A stretch of DNA of 64,000 bases. Source: Verrucomicrobiota bacterium. GTDB taxonomy: Bacteria; Verrucomicrobiota; Verrucomicrobiia; Opitutales; Opitutaceae. The notes under the pieces were generated by a model. That model did not search any database and was not told where the DNA came from. It saw only the letters and a list, made by a program, of their open reading frames with translations. Within the stretch, counting starts at the first letter, position 1. Every line of letters starts with the position of its first letter. Position numbers and translations under genes: made by a program. Shown piece after piece: positions 44,707-55,896 of this stretch. The stretch spans positions 1 to 64,000 of the forward strand of contig QNAI01000001.1 in the NCBI GenBank assembly GCA_003641745.1, written 5' to 3'.

Positions 44707-46437
44707 ATGGCCATGGGTATGAACCAGGACAACGAGGCGGGTCACAGCGATTCCCAAAGGGTGTTGCTCAGCCTCTACCGAATCGGGAGACTGGCCAGCC
44801 GCGCCCGGTTTCCGGACGAAGCCCTTTCGGTCATCATCGACGAACTGGTGGATTTGTTCGAGGCCGATCGCGCGTCCATCTGCCTGATCAACCCCGACAC
44901 CAATCTGCTCGAGCCCGAAATCACCCGGGGATATCTCGAAGGTGAAATTGAAGGTTCCATGGATCCGGGACGTGGATCGTCCGGTTGGGTCGCCTTTCAC
45001 AATCGATCACTGCTGGTTTCCGATTTCACGGCTCCCGGAAATCCCCACTCCGGACCGAACGGGATCCGGTGCCGGATGACCGTTCCCATGGAGGACAACG
45101 GGCAGGTTCTCGGTGTGATCAATCTGGATCGATTGGAACCAGACAGCTTCGATCAGCACGATCTTGAACGACTGGAAACCGTGCGGGACGAGGTGACCGC
45201 CGTTCTGCAGCGACTCTGGGTCATGGCCCACCTCAACATCAAAGCCAACCAATTGGAGGTCCTCATCAATATCGGTCAGAGTCTGGTGACAAAGCTCGAA
45301 TTGGATGAATTGCTTTCGAGTGTGGCTCGGGAAACTCAGGAGATCTCCCGCAGCCAACTCTGCACCATTCAGCTATATCAGCCGGAGACGGATAAGGTCA
45401 GTCTTCGGGCCAGCCACCCAACCGGAAATTCAGAGACAAGCCCGGCAGAACTCGATATCAATGATTCGTTGGCCAGTGCCGCGATCAGAACCCGCCGGCA
45501 GGTCGAGTTCCGCCGTCTGCAATCAGCTGACTTTTCCGAGGTGGCCGACATTCCCACAGACCCGACAATCCAGTCGGTGCTTTCCACTCCGATTCTCCTG
45601 GATGGTAACGTGATCGGTGTGATCCATATTTTCACCGACGATATCCATCGGTTCGCCAATGAAGAAAAACGCCTCCTCAGCGCTCTGGCCAGCCTGGCCG
45701 CAGTGGCCATTCAGAACACACGTCTCTATTCACGGGTTTTCGAAAGCGAGGAGAGTCTGCGTCGCAACGAGAAGCTGACCACCCTCGGACTTCTCGCCGC
45801 CGAGATCGCGCATGAGATTCGCAATCCTCTGACCGTCCTGAAGCTGCTTTTCGGTTCTCTGAACCTGGAGTTTGCCAAAGATGATCCGCGCAGTACGGAC
45901 GTCTCCATCATCCAGGAAAAACTCAATCAACTCGAATCGATCGTCGGTCGTGTTCTGTCGTTTGCCAAGGCACCGGGCAGCCTGCACGCCAGGTGGAACA
46001 TCGATGAAATCGTCCGTGAGACGTGCCTTCTGGTTCGCCTGAAATTGCATCAATCAAAGATACATATGCACTATCACCCTCCATCTGCTCCGCTGATCGT
46101 CGATGCGAACAAAGGACAGATTCAGCAGGTACTGCTCAATCTCCTGCTCAATGCGACCGAGGCCATGCCACGCGGCGGCAACGTGACCATACGGTGTTCG
46201 GAGGAGCGGGAGAACCAGGTGTGCCTCGCAGTAATCGAGATCGAGGATACTGGCGGAGGGATTCCCGATTCCGTCCAGCCCAAACTCTTCAGTTCCTTCC
46301 TGAGCGGAAGGACCGATGGGACCGGACTCGGCCTGGCCATCGTGAAGCGCATCATGCAGAGCCATCATGGAGACATCGAAGTGATCCGTTCAGACCCCCG
46401 CGGCACTGCCATGAAGCTCTCCATGCCGGCGGTATGA
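44707..46437 (+). CDS. GAF-domain sensor histidine kinase
   Basis: 576 aa cytoplasmic kinase without membrane segments. Two GAF domains (about residues 25-170 and 200-340) precede a HisKA domain with the phosphoryl His at about 369 (EIAHEIRNPLTVLK). An HATPase domain follows (N box NLLLNATEAMPRGG, G boxes DTGGGIP and GTGLGLAI). It starts 21 bp after glnD, so it is probably co-transcribed and may act in nitrogen signalling, as NtrB does. No response regulator lies nearby. ATG 44707 or 44713 could be the start. Confidence 0.9.
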   Translation: MAMGMNQDNEAGHSDSQRVLLSLYRIGRLASRARFPDEALSVIIDELVDLFEADRASICLINPDTNLLEPEITRGYLEGEIEGSMDPGRGSSGWVAFHNRSLLVSDFTAPGNPHSGPNGIRCRMTVPMEDNGQVLGVINLDRLEPDSFDQHDLERLETVRDEVTAVLQRLWVMAHLNIKANQLEVLINIGQSLVTKLELDELLSSVARETQEISRSQLCTIQLYQPETDKVSLRASHPTGNSETSPAELDINDSLASAAIRTRRQVEFRRLQSADFSEVADIPTDPTIQSVLSTPILLDGNVIGVIHIFTDDIHRFANEEKRLLSALASLAAVAIQNTRLYSRVFESEESLRRNEKLTTLGLLAAEIAHEIRNPLTVLKLLFGSLNLEFAKDDPRSTDVSIIQEKLNQLESIVGRVLSFAKAPGSLHARWNIDEIVRETCLLVRLKLHQSKIHMHYHPPSAPLIVDANKGQIQQVLLNLLLNATEAMPRGGNVTIRCSEERENQVCLAVIEIEDTGGGIPDSVQPKLFSSFLSGRTDGTGLGLAIVKRIMQSHHGDIEVIRSDPRGTAMKLSMPAV

Positions 46438-46451
46438 GGGCACTTTGAGCC

Positions 46452-47069
46452 TTACTCCTTCAACTCAACGTTCCAATAGGCGAGGTCGAGGAAGTCCTTC
46501 CAATGCGTATGGCCCGGACGATCGATCACCAGGCTGATGACCGGGCGCCACTTTGGTTTCGACGGTTTGCGACGGAGGCGCATCGATGCCTCATGAGGTA
46601 ACCGATTCGCCTTTCTCGTGTTGCACCTTATGCAGGAGCAGACGACGTTTTCCCAAGTCGTCTTGCCCCCGTAATGTCTGGGGATGACGTGATCCAGGTT
46701 CAGCTCTTTGCGGTCAAAAACCTTTCGGCAGTACTGGCATCGGTTACCGTCCCGCTCAAAGACGTTGTTCCGTGTCAGCTTCAACTCCTTGCACGGCAAC
46801 TTGTCGAAAACGCTGAGCAGAATAACCCGAGGAACCCGAATCGTGTGGCAAATGGTGTGGACCGCGTCCATTCGGTCCAAGGGCGGGTTGGAACTCGAAA
46901 AGTCGATCCAATCCAGCATCGAAAAAACGTGATAGTTCTCGTCGGAAAGGTGAACGACCTGAGCATGCCCTTGTGTAAGAATCGCAAAGGCGCGTCTGGC
47001 TCCAACTACGTTGACCGCCTGCCAGAGGCGGTTCAGAACCAGAACCGGTTGGGTAAGTACCGCGTCCAT
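46452..47069 (-). CDS. HNH endonuclease family protein
   Basis: 205 aa. The C-terminal HNH domain has two zinc CxxC pairs (CQYC; CIRC) and the nuclease core LDHVIPRHYGGKTTWENVV. The N-terminal 80 residues (VLTQPVLVLNRLWQAVNVVGARRAFAIL) are typical of a widespread chromosomal HNH family found in free-living bacteria, so it is not evidently part of a restriction system. It follows purM by 71 bp on the same strand. Substrate unknown. Confidence 0.88.
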   Translation of the reverse strand: MDAVLTQPVLVLNRLWQAVNVVGARRAFAILTQGHAQVVHLSDENYHVFSMLDWIDFSSSNPPLDRMDAVHTICHTIRVPRVILLSVFDKLPCKELKLTRNNVFERDGNRCQYCRKVFDRKELNLDHVIPRHYGGKTTWENVVCSCIRCNTRKANRLPHEASMRLRRKPSKPKWRPVISLVIDRPGHTHWKDFLDLAYWNVELKE

Positions 47070-47140
47070 CTTGAAACTGGACGGTTACGACGCCCATTTC
47101 AGCTGTCAAGCGTGGACAAGGTCCCGCCCTGGGCGCCGGT

Positions 47141-48241
47141 CTACCTGAGATTCAGCGTGTCACCTTCAAAGATCAGATCCAGTTCGGGAACGACCACCGC
47201 CTTGCGATCTCCATCCCGGCGAACCCGTCCGGCCACCCAGGCGTCGTAACCAGCGCCGACCGCCGCTTCAACGGTCTGATCGGCCGCTTCGGGGGCGACA
47301 ATAGCCGCAAATCCCACGCCCATATTGAAGGTGGCGAAAGCTTCCCGCATCTTGATTGGCCCCGCTTTCATCAGAAATTCGAAAAGGGGCGTGATCGGTC
47401 GCACCCGGTCGATCTCATAGACGAAGGGCTCGTCGAGACGCATCAGTTTGCGCCAACCATGCCCGGTCACGTGGGCCACGTAGTTGAGCTTGATCGATCG
47501 ATCGAGACATGCCTTCACGAATGCCACATAGATGACGGAAGGGGCCAGCAGCGCCTCGCCATAGAGCGTGTCGTCAGAAAGCCTGGTCAGGTAACCGTCG
47601 GGGAGATTGTCGGCGATCTTTCGGCACAGGGTTAGCCCGTTGGTCTGCACCCCCGATGAAGCCAGAAAGATGATGGCATCACCGTCGTTTACGTCACCCG
47701 TAATCCGATTCCCCTTCGGGGCGACTCTCCCGACAGCTGATCCGGCCAGAACTATAACCTCAGGGTCGATCATACCCTTCAGAGTGGGCGTTTCGCCGCC
47801 ACCCCAAACCGCCGAGGACAAGCGACATCCCTCCGCCCAGCCCTCAACCAGTTCTCTGGCCCTTTCTTCGTCCGCGAACCAATCCGAATCTCCAACCGCC
47901 GCGTGCATGGCAATCGAGATAGGCAGGGCACCGCAGGTCACCAGATCATTTACAATGGTAGCGACCGTGTCGATGGCCACCGCACGATAGTAGCAACGGC
48001 CGGTCAGCGCCTGCATCGCATCGGCGACCAGGTTCTTGGTGCCAAGACCTTCCTCAACATGAGCGAGGTAGTGGTCGTCCGCTTCGATCAGGTAGGCGCT
48101 CTCGCCGCGGGTCGCGACCGGTTCCCGATAAGCGTGTTGGGCCAATTGGTCGACCGTGCCCCGAGCGGCGACCTGACAGGCTCGTTTGAAGGTATCGAGC
48201 TGGTCGTAGCGGACGCCGGAGGATTCGTAACTGAGCGACAT
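47141..48241 (-). CDS. purM: Phosphoribosylformylglycinamidine cyclo-ligase (AIR synthase)
   Basis: Fifth step of purine synthesis, ATP-dependent ring closure of FGAM to AIR. 366 aa. MSLSYESSGVRYDQLDTFKR fits the family start, followed by EGLGTKNLVADAM, AIDTVATIVNDLVTCGA and GVQTNGLTL. The usual glycine-rich loop (as in TDGVGTK) is altered to EGLGTK. ATG 48241 is chosen; the frame is open to 48358. It is last in the pur cluster, 135 bp after purF; the gap has a short direct repeat (AGGCTGT twice, near 48249). Confidence 0.9.
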   Translation of the reverse strand: MSLSYESSGVRYDQLDTFKRACQVAARGTVDQLAQHAYREPVATRGESAYLIEADDHYLAHVEEGLGTKNLVADAMQALTGRCYYRAVAIDTVATIVNDLVTCGALPISIAMHAAVGDSDWFADEERARELVEGWAEGCRLSSAVWGGGETPTLKGMIDPEVIVLAGSAVGRVAPKGNRITGDVNDGDAIIFLASSGVQTNGLTLCRKIADNLPDGYLTRLSDDTLYGEALLAPSVIYVAFVKACLDRSIKLNYVAHVTGHGWRKLMRLDEPFVYEIDRVRPITPLFEFLMKAGPIKMREAFATFNMGVGFAAIVAPEAADQTVEAAVGAGYDAWVAGRVRRDGDRKAVVVPELDLIFEGDTLNLR

Positions 48242-48376
48242 AGGAAAGTAGGCTGTAGGCTGTAGTAACGAGAAACCGGAAGGATGAAAACGCGAGACTA
48301 CCCGGGGGGGGAACCGGGCGGGTGATTCTGGATCTTGGTATTTCGGATCAGAAGCCAACGACTCCCGACTGACATT

Positions 48377-50290
48377 TCAATAGCTGCGGACATCCGAGTC
48401 CTCAAAGTAGTTGATGAAAGCCTGATTCACCACTCGGACCCCGCCTGGGGTCGGGTAGTGCCCGGTGAAGTACCAATCGCCGGTCGAATCGGGCAATGCC
48501 CGGTGGAGATTCTCGATCGTCTGGTAGATGACGATGACCTCGCCTTTCCAGTCGAGATCGGTAGGCGCCACCAGGGACGCTATCTTGGCCGAGACTTCAT
48601 CCGCGGTGAATCCATCATAGAGGCGCCGCACTTCGTTGCGCATTTCGGAAGGCGGCAGGGCTACCTGCTCCAAACAGGCATGGTAGACATCCTTGATCAA
48701 ATCCTCCTGACCCCGTTCCTTCAACAAGGCAATGGTCGCTTCAAACGCGATGAATTTGCCCAGTTCCGACATGTCGATTCCATAGCAGTCCGGATATCTA
48801 ATCTGCGGAGCGGTCGATACAATGACGATCCGCTTGGGATTGAGTCGGGCGAGAATTCTCAGGATCGACTTTCTCAGGGTGGTGCCCCGGACAATCGAAT
48901 CATCCACGCAGACCAGGCTGTCTTCCGGACCGGCTATCCCGTAGGTGATATCATAGACATGGGACACAAGTTCGTTGCGCCACTTTTCCTGCCCGATGAA
49001 GGTTCGCAGCTTTATGTCCTTGTGAGCCACCTTTTCGCCCCGAGGCCAGTTTCGCAGGATCAGATCGTCGATCAGTTCCTCGGTAAGCGAACCCTCGGAA
49101 GCTGCCTTCAGGAGGGCCGCCTTGACGTCCTGGCGCCGCCGCAGACGCAGCGCCTCCATCATCCCGAAATAGGCCACCTCCGCAGTATTGGGGATGAAAC
49201 CGAACACGGCCCGTTCGAGATCATTGTCGATCGCCTTGAGGATCTGGTCGAGAAGACAACCACCGAGTTTTTTTCGCTCGGCATAAATATCAGCGTCATT
49301 GCCCCGAGAGAAATAAATCCGTTCGAAAGAGCAGCATTTGCGTTCGCCCACCTCGGTGAACAGCTCCTGTTTCAGGGTCCCGTCCCGCTTCATGACCAGG
49401 ATCTGCCCGGGGGGCACTTCCTGGATCTCGTCAATCGACTTGTCAAAAACGGTCATAAGGGGAGCTCTTTCCGAAGCCACCGCAAAGACCTCGTCATCCT
49501 CGAAATAGAATACCGGACGGATGCCATTGGGGTCGCGAAGCACGAATGCGTCACCATTCCCGATGGCTCCAATAATTGAATACCCGCCGTCCCATCTGGC
49601 CGCGGCCGCCCGGACCACCGCAGCGGGATCGAGATCACCCATCATCCGCTTCGAGAGTTCCTCCCCCGATAATCCCTCGGTCCTCAATCTGTGATAAAGA
49701 TCATCATGGGCCTCATCGAGGTAGAACCCCACCTTCTCGAGCAAGGCCTGGGTGTCGGTCACAAAAATCGGGTGCTGACCCATGGCGATCAGGCTCTCGT
49801 TGAGCTCCAGCGTGTTCGTCATGTTGAAGTTGCCGGCCAATATCAGGTTGCGGGTCGGCCAGCTGCTTCGGCGAAAGAACGGATGGCAGGCACCCATGTG
49901 GTAACCACCTGAGGTGCCATAACGCAGATGCCCGAGGTAGAGTTCGGCACCAAAATCGAAGTGGGTTTTCACCGTGGCGGGAAACTCAGGGAAGGCAATC
50001 CCGTCGCGAATCAGCGCCCGATAATCCTTGAGCAGATCCCTGAAAATCCGGTCGAGCGGATTCTGCTTAATATTGCGCTCGCGGAACATATAGGGAGCGC
50101 CCGGCGGCATGCCAAACTTGACCGCCGCGATCCCGGCCCCGTCCTGGCCGCGATTATGCTGTTTCTCCATCAGGAGAAACAATCGAAACAGACCATAAAG
50201 GGGGGTGCCGTATTTCTGGAAAAAATAATCAAGTGGCTTCTTCAACCGCACGATGGCGACACCGCACTCATGTCTCAGGGAGTCACTCAT
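48377..50290 (-). CDS. purF: Amidophosphoribosyltransferase, long form
   Basis: First step of purine synthesis, glutamine plus PRPP to phosphoribosylamine. 637 aa, longer than the roughly 470-505 of E. coli or Bacillus enzymes but similar to Bacteroidetes-type ones. N-terminal glutaminase: HECGVA with the nucleophile Cys9, [23 protein letters not shown]-binding motif [12 protein letters not shown]. Start ATG 50290 overlaps the purL stop by 4 bp (ATGA), giving coupled translation. Confidence 0.92.
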   Translation of the reverse strand: MSDSLRHECGVAIVRLKKPLDYFFQKYGTPLYGLFRLFLLMEKQHNRGQDGAGIAAVKFGMPPGAPYMFRERNIKQNPLDRIFRDLLKDYRALIRDGIAFPEFPATVKTHFDFGAELYLGHLRYGTSGGYHMGACHPFFRRSSWPTRNLILAGNFNMTNTLELNESLIAMGQHPIFVTDTQALLEKVGFYLDEAHDDLYHRLRTEGLSGEELSKRMMGDLDPAAVVRAAAARWDGGYSIIGAIGNGDAFVLRDPNGIRPVFYFEDDEVFAVASERAPLMTVFDKSIDEIQEVPPGQILVMKRDGTLKQELFTEVGERKCCSFERIYFSRGNDADIYAERKKLGGCLLDQILKAIDNDLERAVFGFIPNTAEVAYFGMMEALRLRRRQDVKAALLKAASEGSLTEELIDDLILRNWPRGEKVAHKDIKLRTFIGQEKWRNELVSHVYDITYGIAGPEDSLVCVDDSIVRGTTLRKSILRILARLNPKRIVIVSTAPQIRYPDCYGIDMSELGKFIAFEATIALLKERGQEDLIKDVYHACLEQVALPPSEMRNEVRRLYDGFTADEVSAKIASLVAPTDLDWKGEVIVIYQTIENLHRALPDSTGDWYFTGHYPTPGGVRVVNQAFINYFEDSDVRSY

Positions 50291-52608
50291 GTCTGAACCA
50301 GGCCCGGACGTTCCATCCGTTTTTCGATCGATTTCTCCCAGGTTTCACGCAGATCTTCCACGGTCCAATGAACCGCGACGTTGTCCGAACCCAACCCCAG
50401 GTTGAACCGCCCGTCATCGGTGACTACGCCAATGGTCCCGGCGATAACACCGCCCGCCTCGGCCGCGGTCAGAAAAGCCTCCTCGTGCACCGGTTCCACG
50501 GAAACCAGGATTCGACCCTGACTCTCGCCAAAGAGCGTCGCATCGAGTCGCCTTCCGGGTTCCGGATCGACCTTGATATCCATGCCCAGACCACCCGTAT
50601 CCAAGAGCATCTCGACCAGTGCAACCAGAAGACCGCCCTCCGAAAGATCGTGGGCCGCCACCACCCGCCCGGCCCGAATCTCGGTCAGAAGAAACGCGTT
50701 CTGTGTCTTCTCCACCTCGAGGTCGACCTTCGGGGCGCGCCCGACCTTCAGCCCGTGGATGATCTTCAGGTATTGGCTGGCACCCAGTTCGTCAGGCAGG
50801 CCACCGATCAGGACAAGTTTCTCGCCCGGGTCCCGGCAGAACTGACGCGTGACGTGCCCGGACTCCTCGATCAAACCAACCACCGACACGACCGGTGTCG
50901 GGTCGATCGCCCCGGCCTGGTTTTCGTTGTAGAGGCTTACGTTGCCCCCGGTAACCGGAATGTCATAGGCGTTGCAGGCATCGGCGAGGCCTCGGACCGA
51001 TTCTCGGAAGGTATAGAAGACTTCCGGCTTGTTCGGATTACCAAAATTGAGATTGTCGGTCATGGCCAGGGCACGTGCTCCGGAACAAGCCAGATTGCGG
51101 ACACATTCCGCCATCGCTCCAACTCCCCCTCGATAAGGATCCAGGCAGCAATAGCGCCCGTTTCCGTCGTTGGCCATGGCGAGGTATTTTTTTTCGTCAC
51201 CGACGTGGACGCAGACCACACCGGCATCACTGCCGGGTGCGACCACCGTCCCGGCCATCACCATATGGTCGTATTGTCGCCAGACCCATTGCTTACCACC
51301 GAGTGTGGGGTGGTCGAGCAGCTTCGGTAAGGTGGATTTGACCCCCTCTGAATCGAGGTCGGCCAATGCATCCGGCTGCCAGTTCCAGGTCGTCTTCATG
51401 TAAGCCGGCTGGACAGCCTCACGATGATAGAGCGGTGCCTCATCGGTCAGGGAACGAGCGGGCATATCGGCTACAACGACGCCGCGGTGCCGGACGACCA
51501 TGCGATCTCCATCCATGACCTGACCGACCTGGACGGCGTGAAGATCCCACTTTTCAAAGACCTCTTCGATCTCCTGTTCACGGCCCTTCTTCACGATGAC
51601 CAACATGCGTTCCTGGCTTTCGGAAAGCATGATCTCGTAGGAATTCATGCCCGTCTCGCGCTGCGGCACCAGGTCGAGATCGATCTCGATCCCGGTCTCA
51701 CCGCGACTGGCCGTCTCGCAGGTCGAACAGGTGAGGCCGGCGGCCCCCATATCCTGGATACCCACCACCAGGTCGGGGATCTCCATCATCTCGAGGCAGG
51801 CCTCAAGCAGGAGTTTTTCCATGAAGGGATCACCCTTTTGCACGGCCGGACGATCCGCCTGGCTTTCCTCGGTCAACTCGCGCGACGCAAAACTGGCTCC
51901 CCCCAGGCCGTCCCGCCCGGTCGGTGCCCCGACGTAGTAGACGGGATTGCCGGTTCCCGAAGCGGCGCCCCGTTTTATCTGGTCGTGCCGCAGGATGCCC
52001 AGGCACTGGGCATTGACCAACGGGTTGCCCTCGTAGCAGGGATCAAAGTTGATGTCGCCGCCGATATTCGGAATCCCGATGCAGTTTCCGTAATGGGCAA
52101 TGCCCGATACCACACCACGCACCAGGTGCCGCACCTCCGCGCTTTCGAGTTCCCCAAAGCGCAGCGAATTGGTCAGCAGGACCGGACGTGCGCCCATGGT
52201 GAAAATATCCCGGATGATGCCCCCCACACCGGTCGCCGCCCCTTCGAATGGTTCGACAAAACTCGGATGATTGTGGGATTCAATCTTGAACGCGACCGCC
52301 CAACCGCCACCGATATCGATCACTCCGGCGTTCTCCTCGCCGGCCTTGACCAGGACCCGACCCACCTCGGGGTTCTCCTCCGCCTTATCGTTGGGAAAGA
52401 GCTTCAGCAGCACACGTGAGTTCTTGTAGGAGCAATGCTCCGACCACATGACGCTGAAGATTCCCAATTCGGTCAGGTTGGGCTCGCGCCCGAGGATCCG
52501 GATGATGGTCTGGTATTCCTCCGGGAGCAGACCGTGCTGTTCGACCAGCTCAGGCGTGATGACCTTATTGAGAACAGGATCCGGATTGGGAGGGAGAGCG
52601 GTACTCAT
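50287..52608 (-). CDS. purL: Phosphoribosylformylglycinamidine synthase subunit PurL
   Basis: ATP-dependent amidation of FGAR, working with PurQ and PurS. 773 aa, the small-PurL class. [12 protein letters not shown] near the N-terminus, [39 protein letters not shown] and [17 protein letters not shown] are all present. It lies between purQ (10-bp gap) and purF (4-bp overlap) in one operon. Confidence 0.96.
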   Translation of the reverse strand: MSTALPPNPDPVLNKVITPELVEQHGLLPEEYQTIIRILGREPNLTELGIFSVMWSEHCSYKNSRVLLKLFPNDKAEENPEVGRVLVKAGEENAGVIDIGGGWAVAFKIESHNHPSFVEPFEGAATGVGGIIRDIFTMGARPVLLTNSLRFGELESAEVRHLVRGVVSGIAHYGNCIGIPNIGGDINFDPCYEGNPLVNAQCLGILRHDQIKRGAASGTGNPVYYVGAPTGRDGLGGASFASRELTEESQADRPAVQKGDPFMEKLLLEACLEMMEIPDLVVGIQDMGAAGLTCSTCETASRGETGIEIDLDLVPQRETGMNSYEIMLSESQERMLVIVKKGREQEIEEVFEKWDLHAVQVGQVMDGDRMVVRHRGVVVADMPARSLTDEAPLYHREAVQPAYMKTTWNWQPDALADLDSEGVKSTLPKLLDHPTLGGKQWVWRQYDHMVMAGTVVAPGSDAGVVCVHVGDEKKYLAMANDGNGRYCCLDPYRGGVGAMAECVRNLACSGARALAMTDNLNFGNPNKPEVFYTFRESVRGLADACNAYDIPVTGGNVSLYNENQAGAIDPTPVVSVVGLIEESGHVTRQFCRDPGEKLVLIGGLPDELGASQYLKIIHGLKVGRAPKVDLEVEKTQNAFLLTEIRAGRVVAAHDLSEGGLLVALVEMLLDTGGLGMDIKVDPEPGRRLDATLFGESQGRILVSVEPVHEEAFLTAAEAGGVIAGTIGVVTDDGRFNLGLGSDNVAVHWTVEDLRETWEKSIEKRMERPGLVQT

Positions 52609-52618
52609 GCTGGCGGTG

Positions 52619-53326
52619 TCAGGAAACGGCGGTGGTCGTGGTCGACGCCGTGTCGAGGATGGCCCGGAGAATCTTCAGACCGTCCATCGAGGGATGATAG
52701 GGTTCGAAGGCGCGGTCGGGATGGGGCATCATGCCGAAGACATTTCCGCGCTTGTTCCGGATGCCCGCGATATTTTCTATCGAGCCGTTCGGGTTGGCGT
52801 CCGGAGTCAGTCGCCCTTCCGCATCACAATAACGCAGAAGAACCTGCCGGTTTGCTTCAAGAGACGCCAGCCCTTCCCCGTCGATACGGAAGTTTCCTTC
52901 GCCGTGCCCGATGGGCAGCTGTATACGTGAGCCGATCGATTCCGGATTGAACACAGGAGTCGAGTCCTGCACCGCAAGCGTCGGTGTCACGCACCGGTAT
53001 TCGAGGCAATTGTTCCAGATGAGGGCACCCGGGAGAAGTGATGCTTCGCAGAGGATCTGAAATCCGTTACATATGCCAAGGACCACCCCGCCGCGTTCGG
53101 CAAACTCCGAAACCGCACGCATTATCGGCGAGAATCTCGCGATGGCGCCGCAACGGAGGTAATCACCATAGGAAAACCCGCCCGGTATGACCACCACATC
53201 GAGGTCCCCCAGGTGATCGTCCTTGTGCCAGATCATCCTGGCCTCAACGTCCATTCCACGGGTGAAGGCGTGGAGGGCATCCTGATCACAATTGCTCCCG
53301 GGAAACTGAATCACGCCCACGCTCAT
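52619..53326 (-). CDS. purQ: Phosphoribosylformylglycinamidine synthase subunit PurQ
   Basis: Glutaminase subunit delivering ammonia to PurL. 235 aa class I GATase: [13 protein letters not shown] start, oxyanion-hole [13 protein letters not shown], nucleophile Cys in GICNGFQIL, and the His/Glu pair near the C-terminus (MPHPDRAFE). Located between purS and purL. Confidence 0.95.
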   Translation of the reverse strand: MSVGVIQFPGSNCDQDALHAFTRGMDVEARMIWHKDDHLGDLDVVVIPGGFSYGDYLRCGAIARFSPIMRAVSEFAERGGVVLGICNGFQILCEASLLPGALIWNNCLEYRCVTPTLAVQDSTPVFNPESIGSRIQLPIGHGEGNFRIDGEGLASLEANRQVLLRYCDAEGRLTPDANPNGSIENIAGIRNKRGNVFGMMPHPDRAFEPYHPSMDGLKILRAILDTASTTTTAVS

Positions 53327-53393
53327 GATCGGGCCCTCCCGGAGATGGAGATTGTCCGGACTGCTCTCCCCGCCGGATTGATTCTCGAACCCT

Positions 53394-53639
53394 TCACGAT
53401 GGGACCAGTTCCCAGCGGTAATCCTCGATCACGGGATTACTCAAAAGTTCGTGGCAGTATTTTTCCACGGACTTTGAAAACTCGGGACCGGGCTCTCCAT
53501 CCACCTCGATCTCAATCATTTTACCAACCCGGACATTGCGAAGATCCGCCATCCCCAGACTTTCGAGCGCATGGCCAACAGCCGCTCCCTGGGGATCCAG
53601 AACGTTCTTCTTTGGCGTGACGTAGACGACGACTTTCAC
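53394..53639 (-). CDS. purS: Phosphoribosylformylglycinamidine synthase subunit PurS
   Basis: Small bridging subunit for PurL and PurQ. 81 aa from GTG 53639 (KVVVYVTPKKNVLDPQG, the PurS start). ALESLGMADLRNVRVGKMIEI and CHELLSNPVIEDYRWEL follow. An ATG at 53678 would add 13 unrelated residues and is less likely. Head of the purS-purQ-purL-purF-purM operon. Confidence 0.92.
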   Translation of the reverse strand: MKVVVYVTPKKNVLDPQGAAVGHALESLGMADLRNVRVGKMIEIEVDGEPGPEFSKSVEKYCHELLSNPVIEDYRWELVPS

Positions 53640-53756
53640 AGCGGTAGAAAAGCACCCATCACGATCCAAAACCGGCACGCGTCAAGTGAATTAAAGAGAG
53701 GACGGAAATAGGGTGAGGAGCACACTCAGGGCGCGTTGATAATTTAGAGAATGTCG

Positions 53757-53780
53757 GTCTCCAGTCAATCAAAGTGCCCT
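53757..53780. repeat. Solo end of the MITE-like repeat family
   Basis: GTCTCCAGTCAATCAAAGTGCCCT is an inverted copy of the left terminal repeat at 57902-57926, with few changes. No body follows. It lies between purS and the xer gene. Confidence 0.5.
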
Positions 53781-53835
53781 GAAGAACGGAGGCGACCCAG
53801 ATGCCCGTGCCTGGTCGCCTCTTCGTTCAGCCACC

Positions 53836-54867
53836 TCAAGACTTCTTCCTTCTCTCTTCAACCTTCTTACTTCGTCTTCCTCTCGGGTGATATCTTTCGT
53901 GCTGGTCGAGCAGACGGCTTGATTCCACCGCCGTGTAGATCTGCGTGGTGGCGATGTCTGCATGGCCGAGCATCTCCTGGATCGATCTGAGGTCGGCGCC
54001 GCCGCTGAGCAGGTGGGTGGCGAATGAATGCCGCAGAAGATGCGGCTTGACGTTCTTCTTGATGCCCGCGTCCAGCGCGTAGCCCTTGAGCATCACCCAG
54101 ACCGTTTTCCGCGACAAAGGGCGTCCTCGCTCACTGAGAAAAAGACAACTGCCGGTCTTTGCCTTCACAAAGACCGGACGGGCCGAGACGAGGTAAGCTT
54201 CAATCGCTTCGACCGCTTTTCTGCCCACCGGCACGATCCGCTCCTTGGAACCCTTGCCCATCACCCGAACAAGCCCCCGCTTCAGATCGACCTCTTGAAG
54301 AGTGAGCGAAACGATCTCCGAGACGCGAAGTCCACTCGAATAGAGGAGCTCGAGCAAAGCCCGTCCTCTTACCCCGTAGGCGTCCACCGGACGGGGCGCA
54401 TCCAACAGTCGATCGACTTCCTTCAGCGTCAAGGTTTCAGGAATCCGGCGGCGTGCCTTCGGGCCTGATATCAACTCGGTCAGATCATCCGGCCTGATCT
54501 GTTCCCGCACAAGGTATCGGGCCAGTCCGCGAACCGAGGTCAGTTTCCGGGCCACGCTCGAAGCCGCATAACGCTCGGAATCGAGTCCATAGATCCAGTC
54601 CGTCACCTGGGCTGAAGTAACGGTACTCCAGTCCCTCGCTCCCGCCCGCTGCAGATGTCTTGAGCAGTCCTCCAAGTCTCTCCGATAAGCATCAAGCGTG
54701 TTCGCAGACAGACCGCGTTCGAGGTCGAGATAGGCCAAGTAGGCGTCGAGCCGCCCGGCCAACCCTTCCTTCAGGGGGCGATGCCGGTCCGAGGGCCGGG
54801 ACTGCTTGGAGGACGACGGTTCAGCGCCGCCGAGGTCCGTAACTGCGAATGGGGGCGTTCCGCTCAA
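53836..54867 (-). CDS. Tyrosine recombinase XerC/XerD-like
   Basis: 343 aa. N-terminal SAM-like core-binding domain ([23 protein letters not shown]) and a complete C-terminal catalytic domain: Arg in [21 protein letters not shown] (HxxR), [14 protein letters not shown] with His and the Tyr nucleophile. Length is about 40 more than XerC/D owing to an N-terminal charged extension. The first codons overlap the infA 3' end by 47 bp, so a later start is possible. A chromosome-dimer-resolution role is likeliest; no integron or phage genes are near. Confidence 0.88.
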   Translation of the reverse strand: MSGTPPFAVTDLGGAEPSSSKQSRPSDRHRPLKEGLAGRLDAYLAYLDLERGLSANTLDAYRRDLEDCSRHLQRAGARDWSTVTSAQVTDWIYGLDSERYAASSVARKLTSVRGLARYLVREQIRPDDLTELISGPKARRRIPETLTLKEVDRLLDAPRPVDAYGVRGRALLELLYSSGLRVSEIVSLTLQEVDLKRGLVRVMGKGSKERIVPVGRKAVEAIEAYLVSARPVFVKAKTGSCLFLSERGRPLSRKTVWVMLKGYALDAGIKKNVKPHLLRHSFATHLLSGGADLRSIQEMLGHADIATTQIYTAVESSRLLDQHERYHPRGRRSKKVEERRKKS

Positions 54868-55090
54868 CGTTGACGTTTCTCAAGCGGTAGGTGATGCGGG
54901 CCTTGTCAAGATCGTAGGGACTCATTTCCATCTTAACCATGTCCCCGGCGGTGATCTTGATGAAATGCTTGCGGAGTTTGCCGGATATATGCGCCAGCAC
55001 AGTATGGCCGTTTGGTAATTCCACGCGGAACATCGTTCCCGGAAGAACCGTGACTATCTTACCTTCAACTTCAATCTTGTCATCCGCCAT
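54821..55090 (-). CDS. infA: Translation initiation factor IF-1
   Basis: 89 aa S1/OB-fold factor binding the 30S A site. [40 protein letters not shown] and [21 protein letters not shown] are canonical. It is about 15 residues longer than E. coli IF-1 through a basic C-terminal tail (ending RSYGPRRR), and that tail region overlaps the xer start. Confidence 0.95.
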   Translation of the reverse strand: MADDKIEVEGKIVTVLPGTMFRVELPNGHTVLAHISGKLRKHFIKITAGDMVKMEMSPYDLDKARITYRLRNVNVERNAPIRSYGPRRR

Positions 55091-55243
55091 AAATTGGGTC
55101 GCGACGCATCGGTGGCTCGATCATTGAGTCCACCCGACTGTCCGCAGAGGAGTTGTCTCGCCTATTTCTGATTCGAGAGTCAAGGCTTAATCGCAGAATC
55201 GAACGCCGCTAAGTCGTTCATCGCGAACACCGCGACACAGATC

Positions 55244-55771
55244 ATGCCACCGTTTCCACCCTGCCCGCTCCAAAAAGTCTTTCTATCCCAGCTCAATCGG
55301 GACGACGCCTTTTACATGGCCTTCGCCTTCAATCGAGCGATCGATGCATGGAATGACGACGAGGTGCCGATCGGGGCGATCGTGGTGGTGGGCGGCGAGA
55401 TCGTGGGATCTGCGCACAACCGCGTCTCCGGAACGGGCGACCCGACCGCCCACGCCGAGATCATTGCCATCACTCAGGCCGCATCAGCAATCGGCGACTG
55501 GCGATTGAAAGATGCCACCCTCTATGTGACCAAGGAACCATGCCCCATGTGTTCGGGCGCCTGTATCATGTCGCGGGTCAGTCGGGTCGTCTATGCCGTC
55601 TCCGATCAGAAGATGGGATGCCTCGGTGGTGCGACCGATCTGAACGCGTTGCCGGCAAGCAATCATCACTTTGTCGTGGACAGGGGGGTGATGGAACACC
55701 TATGCCGCGAACTCATCCAAGCCTACTTTCGCCTGAAGCGGGTAAGTGCCCCTGCTCCGGAAACGTCCTGA
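55244..55771 (+). CDS. tadA: tRNA-specific adenosine deaminase TadA
   Basis: Deaminates A34 to inosine in tRNA-Arg. 175 aa zinc deaminase: HAE (zinc His and catalytic Glu) in [10 protein letters not shown] and PCPMCSGA with the two zinc cysteines. [25 protein letters not shown] is the family N-terminus. The ATG at 55244 leaves a 24-residue extension before that point, so ATG 55316 is also possible. Divergent from infA. Confidence 0.92.
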   Translation: MPPFPPCPLQKVFLSQLNRDDAFYMAFAFNRAIDAWNDDEVPIGAIVVVGGEIVGSAHNRVSGTGDPTAHAEIIAITQAASAIGDWRLKDATLYVTKEPCPMCSGACIMSRVSRVVYAVSDQKMGCLGGATDLNALPASNHHFVVDRGVMEHLCRELIQAYFRLKRVSAPAPETS

Positions 55772-55896
55772 ACAACCACCCCCCGCGTTTCCCATCACCC
55801 CCTGAAACGGCCAAAAACCACACCCTCAGGTTGACCTGCGAGGCCGCTCAATCTAGATTCATGGTTAGTTCACTCATAAAGTTAAGAAACATCACC

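Noticed and set aside
46437-46449. GAGGGCACTTTGA after the histidine kinase, and a similar 12-mer near 35188
   Set aside because: They resemble the MITE end, but the match is only 12-13 bp with no further similarity, so chance is possible.
46452-47069. HNH protein as part of a restriction or defence system
   Set aside because: It sits alone after purM with no methylase, helicase or ATPase neighbour, and its N-terminus is that of a common housekeeping HNH family.
53836-54867. Integron or phage integrase
   Set aside because: No cassette sites, attachment repeats, phage genes or tRNA are nearby; the sequence is that of a chromosomal XerC/D.
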